DNA from: Phialocephala subalpina | Lineage: Eukaryota; Ascomycota; Leotiomycetes; Helotiales; Mollisiaceae | Direction: 5' to 3' | DNA: 64,000 nucleotides | NCBI GenBank assembly: GCA_900073065.1 | Contig: FJOG01000026.1 | Location: 80,617 to 144,616 of the forward strand | Shown: piece after piece, positions 23,946 to 35,399 of the stretch | Layout of the letters: every line of letters starts with the position of its first letter | How positions within the stretch are numbered: the stretch's first letter is position 1 | The notes under the pieces: model-generated | What the model was told of the DNA's origin: nothing | Seen by the model: only the letters and a program-made list of their open reading frames with translations | Database searches by the model: none | Translations under genes and position numbers: made by a program

Positions 23946-26731
23946 ATGGCGTCAGCAAATGGGGTTCTGAGCCCCCTTTTGCAACCAGAGCCTCCCGCCT
24001 CTCCCTTGACTCAATCAGCAAAGCGAAAACGCGATGACGTTTCTGAGATACATACAAATGGCATCGCCAATACCAACAGTGAATCCGCAGACCATATAGT
24101 GGCACAGTCCAAGTCTTTAATCCGCGATTTGATCGATGTCTTGAAAGAGTAAGTCGTTTGATCAATGTTCAAAGGCATTTCATGGTCTCCATGTCAACCA
24201 TTCACATTCCTTGCTATCCCTCCATAGAACTTTGCGAACAAGTGCTCATGAATTTGCCCAGGTTCGATACCACGCCCTCTGTTCTCGATCGCCCGATTTC
24301 GGATCGTCCTTCATCTGCTGGCCCTGAAGCCAAGCGCCAGAAGGCCGAAAGCACGGATACACAGCGGTCTATCTTGACACGATTCTCTGGCGATGTATAC
24401 AAGAATATAGACGAGGTCCTCGAAGATATCGATAGTGCAGTGTCCGATATGATGGATACACTCCGACTGCCAAATGGCACTGCTCAACTCTCTGGCCATC
24501 AATCTGCGATGTCTATGAAGATCACAGCATTCAAGCAAAGAGCTCACGAGCTTATCAAGAGCGAGAAATTCATACAAGAGAAGAAACTGAATACTGGTGT
24601 GAATGCCGCATCTTCTACGAACTACAATCTGAACGGGGGACATGCTGTCACACAGATCAACCCTGCCTCCTCTGACAAGATGGTTCTCACCCTTTATGGA
24701 AGTGCTCCCGGTCCCAAGCAACTGTTCTCTAGTCTCCAGATTCCTCCAAAGAGCACAGGAGAGCAGAAGGACATTCTTCAGACTCTGCGAGAAGTCGGCC
24801 TTCCTAACGGTATTACAGCAACGCGGATCGTACAATCGACTGGTCTGCCGTCTGACGATAAAAAGCGAGTTCCAACATTGGGCGAACTATTTCCAACCCC
24901 AGCGAATGTCCCCAGTCTGTTACCTCCGAAGCCTTCGAAAATTGCAACCACGAGGTCATTGACAGTGGGTTGGTATCAGCCATCTGCCAGCGACTCCTTG
25001 CCAAGAAGTGCCAGCTATTCCAAGCAGTCAATTTCTTGCGGACATTGGCTTGATTACAGCAATGTATCTGCTTCATCGCAAGGTACCAAGCGAAAGCGCG
25101 ACCGTGCCTTGAGTCTCGTCGGCGCAAAGACACCAACAGAACTCGAGCCAGTGGAATCCGAGGTTGCAAAGCTTGATGCTTTATTCCGAAGCGCTTACTC
25201 TGGGTTCGCCCCAACGAAAGATGATGCAGCCGCTGTTGCCCCGGCCAGAGTGTTGGGTCGTATGTGGTGGCAACAAGTGGGCGAGAAGAACTTCGAGAAG
25301 ATGGTCGAGAGTGCAACAGATGACGTGGCCACGGACGAGTTGAACTCTACTTCGAACGAGGTCACGGACACATCCATTAAGCTCGAAGAGATTGAAAAGA
25401 TGATTGAAGAACTTGAGAACGATGGCATAGATCCGACCCTTGTTCCTCTCGAAGCTGCACCTGAAAAGTCTGTCGAGGAAAGGGACGCCGAAGAGATCCT
25501 CGAGGGTATTTCTGAATTATTGGAGACCTTGAACTCCTATCAACGAATTCGACATATGTCACTGAATCCCTCGAGTCGGCCGGCAGGTCTTCTGTCTGCC
25601 CCGGACACCAGTTCCCAGGGCACGCCAACAAAGCCAAGCGAATCGGAGCAGGCTACTTACGAGATCCTGAAGTCTCAATTGACTCTCATGATTGCAACAT
25701 TGCCGCCATATGCCGTCGCAAAATTGGACCCTGACCGTCTAGCAGAATTGAGTATCAGCACAAAGATCGAGGTGCCTATGAACGACTACAAGGGTGTCAT
25801 GGAGGAGGATGAAGCCGTAGCTAGGGCCAAGGTCGCCTCAATGACAGCAACTTCGTCAACTGCACGCGCCGCCCCTGCCACAACTTCAAGTCACCGAACC
25901 AGCTCAGCTTCGTTATATGGCAATCAATACGCTCCCAGTCGTTCTGCCCAGGCTCCTGCATCCCAATACTATGGTGCGCAGACCCCAATCCGCCCGCCTT
26001 CGACAAATTACCAGCGACCACCTGCCACTGCACCGGTTGCTTATCAACCCCAACGAGCTGCCGTTCCTGCTTCGGCTCCTTACCGCCCAGGCCCAGCTTA
26101 TGGAACTCCAACCTACCCACACCAGAACCCCAGACCTGTCCAACAGGCTTACGCGCCCGCCAGCCAACAGTATCAGACTCCTTCTAATCAAGCCTATATG
26201 CAACCACCAAGACAGAGCTATCAGCACGTCCCTCAGGCAGTTCAGTCTGGCCAATTGAATGGCAGATATCCCAGTCAACCCGCATATGCTAACCAAACAC
26301 CAACAACGCAGCAGAATGCTATGCAATATGGCTACAATAATGGTGTCAATGTCCCTCGTCAGGTGTCTCCTCAGAAGCCGATATACAGCCCTCAACCTAC
26401 CTTGACCCAACCTCGTCCTTCTTACTCCACACCCACTCCTCCAATGCCGCAAGCTCGACCTTATATGCAACCCCAGATAGCTCAGCCATCGGTGATGAAT
26501 GGCGCGGCAGCACAAGCTCCTCCCTCCCAATATACACCAAACTCCAGCAATCTCACGAGCGGTTACCAAACGTTCATGACGCAAGAGCAACAGTCGAGTA
26601 TGATGGAGCGTCAACGTAGCCTTCTCGCAGCTCAACAACAACAGACACAGCAGAATGCTCGAAACGCAGCTATGGGCAATGCCAGTGGTGGACAGGTGAA
26701 TGGGAACAGCGCTGTTGCGGCCGGTCTTTGA
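23946..26731 (+). CDS. Hypothetical nuclear-type protein with prion-like Q/P/Y-rich C-terminal third
   Basis: Two exons: 23946-24148 and 24262-26731, giving 890 aa (113-nt intron, phase 2). The start at 23946 (MASANGVLSPLLQPEPP) is the first Met that leads into the conserved part. Upstream in-frame codons are probably 5' UTR. Two basic KRKRDD/KRKRDR patches look like nuclear signals. A central conserved segment (GWYQPSASDSL, CGHWLDYS, LDALFRSAYSGFAPTKDD, LGRMWWQQVGE) is folded-looking. From about residue 600 the protein is low-complexity, rich in Gln, Pro, Tyr, Ala and Ser, like transcription or chromatin cofactors. I do not recognise the family with certainty. The gene is divergent from the mitochondrial protein gene across about 500 bp. 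Confidence 0.88.
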
Positions 26732-27412
26732 TTGACCATGTATCGAGACATTGGCAAGTTGCGATGAATTGTGGAATTACAAAAATGGCGTTGATTTTGC
26801 AAGAGATTTTACAACGAAGTTACATGCAACAGCCAGGGATGGTTGTGGCCGCCCTTAGCAGCGTTGCATAAACGGTTCGCTCTGGATGGAATGGAACAGC
26901 GCCTGCTGTTGAAATGTGTGTAAAATTATAGAAAGCTCTTTGCAGAAGCGTCTGAATAATTGTAGATTGACCGTCAACAGTGTTGCCCATGTGAGTGAGT
27001 GAAGATCTAGACTCGATGCATGCCCCTTTTTACCCCTCGCTCCGCTGTCATAACCATGGTTGTTTTTAGGAGGGGTGTTGGGATCCCTAACTTGTCTTGG
27101 CGGCCGGTACGTCATTCTGGTAGTGCTTGTTCCTTGCCAGGGGATTTCGACTGAACAACGCAAACAACCAAACAACACCACTTTCCAAAAGACGTGTGTA
27201 TTCAAATCTGATCTTACAGACAACCAGAGCAGAAGCAAGCGGGACGATACTCCCAACTCGATCGGACAACTACTAGTGACGTGATATCGAGTCACGTCTA
27301 TGATCGCCAAAACGTGAAACTTTGCAGCCTTACGAGATCTTAAGATCGACCCACCAACATCTCCATAAAAGAATTTCTCCTCACAGCTTTCAACACCACT
27401 ACAACACACAGC

Positions 27413-28421
27413 ATGGCGACTCCAACCTTGATAGGCATGCCTGAACCACCATCCAACCCAGATACTCCTACAGAGGCCCCGTGAGTACATCTCCCAAGCT
27501 TTAAGAGCAACACTGACTCAAGTAAGGGGCACACCCAATTCCACCACCACCTCCCTCTCCGCCCTTTCAACAACAGCCATTAAAGACGGTCACCGCGGCT
27601 CCTCCTTCCCCCACGGCGGTCCCGGCCACCGCCACACCCCTTCCAGCAACGAAGCGGAACGCGAGCGCGCCGACCGAATCTCCTTCCTCGCCGGCCTGGA
27701 ACGAGTTTCCACCGTCCGAGCCCCAAATCAAAACCAAGGACAAGCTGGCGGCGCTGGTCCATCTACAAATGTAGGACAGATCCCAGGCTATTTCGACCAG
27801 AATGGAAATCCGGTCTATACGACGAAGATGTCAACTGTAGGTTCGGCGTCTGCTACGGGCTCGATTGGGGGCAGGACTACGACTTGGGCGAGTGGGAGTC
27901 AGAAGGGGCAGACGGAGGCTGGGGATGAGGATCAGATGAGTATGGATACGAACTATAGGGATATAGATGATAGGGATAGGTTCTCGGCTAGTGCGATGGA
28001 TGAGGATATGGATCAAGATGGGATGAGTGATGATACGAGTTTGGTTGGGTTTGGAGAGGGTGCTGGCTCAACAGTCAGTGGACCAATATACACTAGGAGG
28101 GATTTGAATGCTAGTCCAGCAGTGGGGAGAAGTGCTTTGGGGAGTCAGATCAGTGGTCCTGGAACACCGATGAGTGAGCGAACGACAGCTACGGCGGAGC
28201 AGCAGAGGAGAGATGCGCGGATGATTGATGGATTGGCGGCAGATACTCCGGATTACATCGATACGGCTGCTAGAGGTGGCGTCGGCAGTCGAGGTTCTGG
28301 TGTTGATGCTGCAGAAAGAATCGTGAGAGACAGACTCGACAATGGCGAGGGACGAAATCCCGCAATGGGTAGTCCTGACGAAGCTGGGTTGGGAAAATTC
28401 TACTTTGAGGAGAAGAAGTAG
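27413..28421 (+). CDS. Hypothetical Gly/Ser/Asp-rich protein
   Basis: Two exons: 27413-27480 and 27527-28421, giving 320 aa with a 46-nt intron (GTGAGT..TAAG, phase 2). Recognisable conserved blocks, with no function known to me, are ISFLAGLERVSTVRA and QIPGYFDQNGNPVYTT. The rest is Gly/Ser/Thr-rich with an acidic stretch (residues about 170-205, many Asp/Met). The C-terminus is LGKFYFEEKK. The protein is largely disordered by composition. Codon choice is GC-rich at its 5' end and less so later. No membrane segment. Confidence 0.8.
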
Positions 28422-28736
28422 ATGGGATATGATTTGTAGGTGTTTGCGGCTTGGCGTCTTGATTTTGGTTGGCGTTTTGTGTCAGGTTAGGGGATTAGGT
28501 GGTGAGGAATTGATATTCATGATACCAAAGTCCACTGGGCATGTCAAGAGTTTGTTGAATATCAAGCACTCCTTTGTATCTGTATCGATATTGTCAAAAT
28601 CAAGGTCAAATTTTTGTGATTTCCAATTCTCTTACTCTTTCTTGCGTGCCATCGCCTATAGAACGGGAGCTCATTTGACAAGGCAAAAGTGATTATTCGA
28701 AGGCCGCCAATGAGAATCATTTATTTGTGTTGTTGA

Positions 28737-29033
28737 TTACCTTTTGACACCATTGCCTGAGGAGAACGACCGTGATCTGAAAGAGTCACCGGAAGCTTCA
28801 GGAACTCCTGTCGTCAGAGCATGTATAGTCCCTCCGAGATTGTATGTGTAGTTCTGCACGTGGCCTAAATTCATAGGCTTCTTGGATGGCGAAGTAGGTG
28901 AAGTCGCGTCACGCTTTATAAGGTGCTGCTTGGCGAAGGCAATCTTCTCTGCAAGTGGCAGCGCCTGGACTGTTGTTGAAGGTGCCTCGATTGGGAGAGC
29001 AGAGTGTGGGCAGAAGGTGTAGTATGTTAGTTG
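28737..29033 (-). CDS. Orphan open coding segment without a usable start (98 codons, 5' incomplete)
   Basis: Reading leftward from 29033 there are 98 sense codons then TAA at 28739-28737. The sequence looks like real protein: YYTFCPHSALPIEAP, then PLAEKIAFAKQHLIKRD, an SPTSPSKKP linker and NYTYNLGGTIHAL. It begins right after GTTTTAG, a possible 3' splice site. The only nearby in-frame ATG (29042-29040) is followed by TTT TAG, so codon 3 is a stop. Either a short upstream exon supplies the start, or the start has been lost. Function unknown. Confidence 0.5.
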   Translation of the reverse strand, partial: QLTYYTFCPHSALPIEAPSTTVQALPLAEKIAFAKQHLIKRDATSPTSPSKKPMNLGHVQNYTYNLGGTIHALTTGVPEASGDSFRSRSFSSGNGVKR

Positions 29034-29551
29034 CTAAAACATGTTTGAGATAGTAATGATCGCTGCACTGTGTAAATTTTTTGGGAAGTTGAGATTGAGC
29101 AAGTATTAAAGTCTGTGTCGTTCTCCACTAGCTCTTAACAATGTTGCCTGGCTATTCGAGGCAATAAGGTACATTTCACGATGAACATGGCGGTATCGTG
29201 ATGTTTCGAGAAGCTTAAGAATTCGAAACTATGGAAATGGATATCCCAACGACCTACGGGGTATGGCACACTGCAATGATGGAAGTGTGCTCTGTTGGTC
29301 ATCTCGACTCTGCTTCGAGAGTGCCTCCATGCCTGGAAAGCCGCCGTGAGAGCGAACTAAGCGCCAGAGCTCTCTGCAGGCTCGTCCTCGATGCAGCATC
29401 TCTCGCCATTGATACACAGGGTCTTGACTCCAATTCCGGAACTTGCCACTCAGAATGCGTGCTCTGGTAAGAGTCTTCTTCTGATGTCTTGCACCCAGCT
29501 CTCCAAGCTTCTCCCCCTTGCGCTACCTAAATATTGAAGCCGGGTGTTCGC

Positions 29552-30641
29552 CTACTCAAATGAGAATTCCGAGCCTGCCAAGTCCTCTGAATAATACCCG
29601 CACTGAGGGCTGTTATGCGGTACGATGGCGATCTTTTCCAGAGCCGAGTATCGTTGTAGCGCACAATGTGTTTCGTCTGTATTGCGAATAGCCTTGAATA
29701 GAGAACTAAGATTTATCGCGATAGGATGGCGCGGAGGGCAAGGCCACTTGCTGGTAGAAAGCCTCAGATTATGCCCGTCTTTGGAGCGTAGCTCGTGAGT
29801 TTTATCTATGCCACACCAGAATCCGGTATATGTATCTCCGATAACGTCGACAGCTGTCTCGTACTCCTTCAGATCATCAAACTCGTAGTCCAAAGTGAGA
29901 ACTCTGGAACTCTCGGACCAGGCATTGTAAGTCTCCAAATCTGGACTCGAATTTCGGGTGGTAGCTTTGAGAATCCTTCGAGGGTATCGGACCTTGGTTG
30001 AATGTTCATAGCGTCCATAGAACTCTGGAATTCCAACGTTAATCAGATAGACACAGAAACCGGCTTTGCAAGAGCTTACCTCGAGACTCTCAAGAGCTCC
30101 TCCTCCCCATTTAGTCCTTCTGTAGCCATACTCTCCTGCGGGCGCTGCCGACGACGCTTTATGAACTTTAGAAGGGAGCGCAGCTCACCCTCATTGTCTT
30201 CGACATTTGAGCGATTGAACGAGGCATGATAGATGCGTAAATGAAATGCGTAGGTTTTGAAAATTGCAGGTTCATTTGTATAGAAAATTAACATAGGGCC
30301 CGGGATTAAGCGAACGAGGAAGCTAATGTGAAATTCGGAACCAACTTGCTGTACAAGACTAAGGAGGTTGCTTAGTGCATGGCCGAACCAATGTAGAACA
30401 GTGGCGGACACTACAATAGCTTCCCAAATACAGAATAATAACCAAAACTCAAGAACGTAGCAAACTTGGACGAGTGAGGTGACTTGGAACGCGAGCCATA
30501 CTCACAAAGTCCTTTCGACCTCAAGATCGTTTCGCATGTCCCAGCATCAAGATACTCTGAGAAATTAAAACGAATGTCTTGGTCAGCACAGAAGATTTGA
30601 CGCAGTGCAAAGAGAGTAGGCACTCTTGGTGAGCCTTCCAT
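29552..30641 (-). CDS. Hypothetical protein, three exons, last junction out of phase (possibly damaged)
   Basis: Exon 1 starts at ATG 30641 (MEGSPRVPTLFALRQIF, then FNFSEYLDAGTCETIL). It ends before a GTGAGT donor at about 30502 and joins in phase to exon 2 after the TGTAG near 30413. Exon 2 continues VLHWFGHALSNLL to IPGPMLIFYTNEPAIF and KFIKRRRQRPQ. Exon 2 ends at an ideal donor (GAG|GTAAGC, after 30080), but the obvious acceptor (TTCCAG before 30024) gives the wrong phase for exon 3 (YGRYEHSTKVRYPRRIL to stop at 29552). A weaker donor 8 nt upstream plus an AG two bases later would restore frame. I do not know the family. The gene may be intact with odd splicing or recently frameshifted. 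Confidence 0.55.
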
Positions 30642-30777
30642 CCGCCGAGGTACAATTTCTATTCATCTTTCTGGGTATAGGTGCCGCATTGATCATCTCC
30701 TTCATTCCAGTATTCATCCCTCTCCCTCAACTCCTTGGGCTGTTTGACTGTGTGAGGTTGCTGAGACCATGCTTGGT

Positions 30778-31674
30778 TCAAGCTTGAGTGGCCGTTTCAG
30801 TTGCAATATTCTGCAAGAAACGGGGCAGCTTGCTCATATCAAAAACGTCCTCAATCTTCACTCCATCTTTGTAACACAACACGCCGTCCATCCACAGTTC
30901 TCCTCCAACAGCATGATTGAGTTCTTCCGCGAACCATTGCGGATGGAAAGGTAGCCACCGCCTAAGCCACATGAGTTTCTCCAGCGGGCTTCGCGTCCAT
31001 AAGCCAGTATCGAGGAACATCTTCTTCGCCACGCCATAAGCAAATCCCTTCTCAGGAGAGTCGAGACTTCGCAAAAGAGCCATGTACTTCTCACAATCGC
31101 TTATAGATGGTGGCGGTGTGGCACCCCAGACAGGTAACCCTCTCCACCTCCCAAGGACCTCCTGAAAGGATTCATCATGGCCAGTTCGTCTGTTGACTCT
31201 CTTGGTAAAGACCAAGCAGAACTTCTTCAAAGCTCCATTTCTAGACCACTCGATGAAAGTCTGAAGAGCTTTTTGTGTATCGGCAAATTTTCTTGGCACA
31301 AACAAGTCGAACTTCAGCTCGACACTTTGAAGTTGCCGACTCAGTTGATTTGATAGAGAATCCCAGACCATGAAGGAGTTCAGGTCAGCTGGTCTTTGGA
31401 TCCGAAGTGTATTATGCTTCCAGAGAAGATCCTTAGATTCGTGATAGATTTGTTTGCAAACGAGGAGGATAGACAGATTTATTGTAACATCTTCCAATAT
31501 GGTTCCATCTGCTAGAGTCGGCACAATCTTGAGAGGCTCTTTCAGGTGGCGCCACGGCCAGTCGTCGCTAGCCGCTTCGACGAGGGAGATATATCCTGTT
31601 GGCGATACCAGAACGTACTGGAATATCTGGTCTCGAATCTCTCGCGGGAGAGCGTTAATGAGGGGTGATTTCAT
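30778..31674 (-). CDS. Hypothetical protein with F-box/2EXR-like N-terminal motif
   Basis: Intact single exon of 298 aa from ATG 31674. The N-terminus (LINALPREIRDQIFQYVL) has the LP-x-E-I/L-R-x-x-I-F/W pattern shared by F-box-like and 2EXR-type proteins, which are greatly expanded in Pezizomycotina. A second hallmark, LLVCKQIYHESKDLLW, follows at about residue 70, as in proteins of this group. The remainder is helical with no catalytic motif. Inference: a protein-interaction module, function unknown. The 5' end faces NOP56 across about 300 bp. Confidence 0.8.
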   Translation of the reverse strand: MKSPLINALPREIRDQIFQYVLVSPTGYISLVEAASDDWPWRHLKEPLKIVPTLADGTILEDVTINLSILLVCKQIYHESKDLLWKHNTLRIQRPADLNSFMVWDSLSNQLSRQLQSVELKFDLFVPRKFADTQKALQTFIEWSRNGALKKFCLVFTKRVNRRTGHDESFQEVLGRWRGLPVWGATPPPSISDCEKYMALLRSLDSPEKGFAYGVAKKMFLDTGLWTRSPLEKLMWLRRWLPFHPQWFAEELNHAVGGELWMDGVLCYKDGVKIEDVFDMSKLPRFLQNIATETATQA

Positions 31675-31971
31675 GTTGTTGGTCCTTATCTGCTTTTCTT
31701 CTGGGAAAGTTGAATCATTTTGATGTACATGCAGCCTGATGATATTAGGCCTATTTAGGTTAGCCTAGATCCTACCAATAAGCGGCTAGCTGCAAATATT
31801 AGCTTCCGGATTTCGATTCGCACAGCAAAAAAAATTCGGAGCTGCATTCAAGTTCTCTGCATAAAGGTACAGGAAGACGACAACGACATTTTCGCGACAG
31901 AATTTTTGACGTTTCTATTCTCTATGTGGCGGAAGACGTTCACCTAGGAGGATACACAGAATATATTGAAA

Positions 31972-33614
31972 ATGTCTATCGATTATTTGCTGCACGAGAG
32001 CGCAGTGGGGTATGCGATCTTCCATGTCGAGCACCAAGCCGACACCATTGGCAATCGATTGAAGGAGGTTCAAGATGCCGGTCAAGATCTTGCAAAGTTC
32101 GGAAAGATGGTCAAGCTTGTCAACTTTGCGCCATACAGGTATGTCGCTCTGTCTGGCAGATATAAACCAGCTAACATCGAACCAGAGGTGCTGCAGAAGC
32201 TCTTGAGAACATCAATCTTGTGTCCGAAGGCGTCCTCTCCGAATACTTGCGATCCGATCTCGAATTGAACCTGCCAAAGCCATCGAAGAAGAAGAAGATT
32301 GTTCTCGGTGTCCAAGATAAGAATTTGGCTGGAAGCATTAAGGCCTCTTTCCCAGGAGTCGAGTGCGAGACTGGAGAGACGTCTGAGGTGTGCGCTGATC
32401 TCCTCCGTGGTCTGCGACTACATGCCGGGAAGCTTTTGAAGGGTCTGCAAGAGGGTGATGTCGAGAGAGCACAGCTTGGTCTTGGTCACGCATATTCTCG
32501 TGCGAAAGTAAAGTTCTCGGTCCAGAAAAACGACAACCACATCATTCAAGCCATTGCAACCTTGGATCACCTTGACAAGGCTGTCAATACTTTCTCTATG
32601 CGTGTTCGCGAGTGGTACGGATGGCACTTCCCCGAGCTCATCAGAATCGTTTCCGACAACCACACCTATGCGAAGCTCGCTCTTGCGATTGGTGACAAGA
32701 AGAGCTTGACGGATAGTTCATTACATGATATCGCAGCTGTTGTTAATGACGATGCAGATATTGCGCAAGCCATCATCGATGCTGCACGAGTTAGCATGGG
32801 TCAAGATATCTCAGCGACTGATATGGAGAACGTTTCAGCTTTCGCCAACCGCGTTGTCAAGCTCGCCGAATATAGAAGATCACTCTTCCAATACCTTGTC
32901 GACAAGATGGCCATTGTTGCCCCCAACTTGGCTACCCTGATCGGCGAAGTCGTTGCTGCTCGCTTGATCTCTCACGCTGGATCCCTCACTAACCTCTCAA
33001 AGTACCCTGCTTCGACCGTCCAGATTCTTGGAGCTGAGAAGGCTCTCTTCAGAGCGTTGAAGACCAAAGGAAACACACCAAAATACGGCTTGATCTACCA
33101 CTCAAGTTTCATTGGAAGGGCCGGAGCCAAGAACAAGGGTCGTATCTCGAGATTCTTGGCCAACAAGTGCAGTATTGCAAGCAGAATCGACAACTTCTCT
33201 GAGGAGCCATCTACGAAGTTCGGTGCTGCGTTGAGGAAGCAAGTCGAGGAGAGACTGGACTTCTACGCCACAGGAGCTGCCCCAACAAAAAATGAGGATG
33301 CAATGGTGAAGTTTCCAAAACGCAAACGCGTGTGAATATGAGCTAATGATTTATAGAAATCCGCAATGGATGCCGTCCTTGGAGACATTCACGTCGCTGA
33401 CCCAACTGCCGACCCCGAAATGGCAGACATCGCACCACGAGCTGTCCAAAAGCAAGAAAAGAAGTCGAAGGACAAGAAAGAAAAGAAGGATAAGTCAAGC
33501 AAGGAGGAGAAAAAGGACAAGAAGCGAAGACACAGCGAAGTAAATGGCGACGCCGAGTTGAGCGAGAAGAAGAAAAAGAAGAAGTCCAAGAAGGAGTCTG
33601 CGGGTTCGGAATAG
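31972..33614 (+). CDS. NOP56: Box C/D snoRNP core protein Nop56
   Basis: Scaffold of box C/D snoRNPs in the nucleolus, needed for rRNA 2'-O-methylation and 60S assembly. Three exons: 31972-32138, 32186-33305 and 33357-33614, for 514 aa. The introns are 47 and 51 nt, both with GCTAA-type branch sites. Start [17 protein letters not shown] begins the NOP5NT domain. Next comes the coiled coil, then the NOP domain with the near-invariant [29 protein letters not shown] and [13 protein letters not shown]. The paralogue Nop58 differs in these and in its N-terminus, so Nop56 is preferred. The last exon encodes a Lys/Glu-rich KKE/KKD tail typical of Nop56/58. Intact and housekeeping. Confidence 0.96.
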
Positions 33615-33982
33615 ATTTATTCATGATCTCGGCTATGTAAATCGGAGCATCTCGGCGTCGGTCGGTGTTGTGTGTATTTGAATAATGGGCGTTGTGGATA
33701 TCACTGAGTCTGGGACGGGAAATAAGTCGCCTTTTGCGTTTAGGCATTGGCATAGCTCTCGTCGTTAGATTAGTGCAATGCTTTTACGTTATTCTTGTAA
33801 TTTGTTCTCGAATTTACGGTACTATGTGACATGTCTGCATGATTGACCCTCTTGATGATCAAAATCCAGAACTCCGCTCAGAACGCCTGCCATGCTAACC
33901 TGCCTATCTCTTCTCAAACTGGATAAAGCTTGAGTATAGTTGTATGTCCACTTTAGAACTAGATACGGATATCAACGACTGC

Positions 33983-35127
33983 TCAGGCACCTTCACTGCC
34001 GAACTCATTGGTCCAGTCTTCGCTTCGCTTGATGTCCTCTTGAGAAACAGTCGGCCTTGCACCCTTAACGGCTTTGATGAAGTCCTTCAACTGCAACGGA
34101 GGCTCAAGCAGCTTGTCTGAGTCGACTTCGGTCCAGGTCATCTCCATGGCGCCAGCATCTCCAGGTGAGCAGGGAGTCAACTTCTCGACACCATCGTCCG
34201 TTACCTATCACGAGTCAGTTGAATACATCAATTCCAATCAGCTGACTTGCCTTCTTGTAATGTGTCGCTGTTTGAATCTTTCGCACCGGTTGCATAAGAG
34301 CATCCTGTACTGCAATACTAATATCACTTCCAGAGTACCCTTCACTCAACTCTCCCAACTTTCTGTAGTCGGCGCCAGTGAGCTCGCAAGGAGTCGAGCC
34401 AACACTGATCTCAAACATCTTTGTCCGCGCTGGAAGATCCGGTAGAGAGATGTGCACACGTCTCTGGAAACGACGACGGATAGCGGCATCCAATTGCCAG
34501 GGGATATTCGTAGCACCGAGAACGAGGACGCCTTTGCTGTCACGGCCTACACCATCCATTTGCACCAGCATTTCCGTCTTGATACGTCGAGAAGCTTCTG
34601 ATTCTCCTTCGCCTCGAGGACCGCACAGAGCGTCGACTTCGTCGATGAAGATAATGGAGGGCTTGTTCTCTCGTGCCATAGCGAATAATTGCTTCACTAG
34701 TCTGTTCCTCACTGTCAGCAAGTCTGAAGAATCGTATCTTTTGTGAAACAAACCTTTCAGACTCTCCCATCCACTTGCTGACCAAGTCTGAACTGCTCAC
34801 ACTGAAGAACGTGCTGTTTGCCTCCGTAGCCACTGCCTTTGCTAGGTAAGATTTTCCCGTACCAGGCGGTCCGTATAGCAGAATACCCTTCCAAGGCTGT
34901 CTCTTCCCCGTAAACAGATGTGGAAACTTTATAGGCAAAATAACCGCCTCTTTCAGCGCCTCCTTCGCTCCCTCTAAACCAGCAACATCCTCCCACCTAA
35001 TATTCGGCTTATCCTGTAAAATCGCTCCTTGCAGCGCATTCCTCAACTTCTGACTCTCAGGATCCGTACCCTCCTCCTCCTTCCCCTTCCCACCTCCGCC
35101 AGTACTCGTTCCATTCGCGCCCACCAT
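33983..35127 (-). CDS. VPS4: VPS4-type AAA ATPase lacking the N-terminal MIT domain in this sequence
   Basis: The AAA enzyme that disassembles ESCRT-III. Exons seen: up to 34754, 34701-34251 and 34204-33983. From the Met at 35127 they give 348 aa. Walker A GPPGTGKS, Walker B IIFIDEVD, the SRH ([17 protein letters not shown]) and the C-terminal [14 protein letters not shown] and FGSEGA end are all intact. Introns are 52 nt and 46 nt, and the latter has a GC donor (AAG|GCAAGT) with the protein continuing [10 protein letters not shown]. The expected ~80-residue MIT domain is absent. Upstream of the Met at 35127 lies a perfect 250-bp tandem copy (35150-35399) of this gene's own linker and first AAA part, which shifts frame and stops. 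No MIT-like sequence exists up to the prefoldin gene. Rearranged or misassembled. Confidence 0.85.
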
Positions 35128-35399
35128 GCCAGGCTTTTTCCGCTTCGCGTCTCTTCCCCGTAAACAGATGTGGAAACTTTATAGGCAAAATAACCGCCTC
35201 TTTCAGCGCCTCCTTCGCTCCCTCTAAACCAGCAACATCCTCCCACCTAATATTCGGCTTATCCTGTAAAATCGCTCCTTGCAGCGCATTCCTCAACTTC
35301 TGACTCTCAGGATCCGTACCCTCCTCCTCCTTCCCCTTCCCACCTCCGCCAGTACTCGTTCCATTCGCGCCCACCATGCCAGGCTTTTTCCGCTTCGCG
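34900..35399. repeat. Perfect 250-bp direct tandem duplication inside the VPS4-like gene
   Basis: Bases 34900-35149 and 35150-35399 are identical by eye over the whole 250 bp, both starting TCTCTTCCCCGTAAACAG. The unit covers the VPS4 linker ([13 protein letters not shown]) through HLFTGKR. Because 250 is not a multiple of three, reading from the outer copy into the inner one changes frame and reaches a stop. Identity this high implies a very recent event or an assembly artefact. Confidence 0.95.

Noticed and set aside
25913..26641. 242-aa minus-strand frame opposite the prion-like tail
   Set aside because: Shadow of the low-complexity Q/P/Y-rich coding region on the plus strand.
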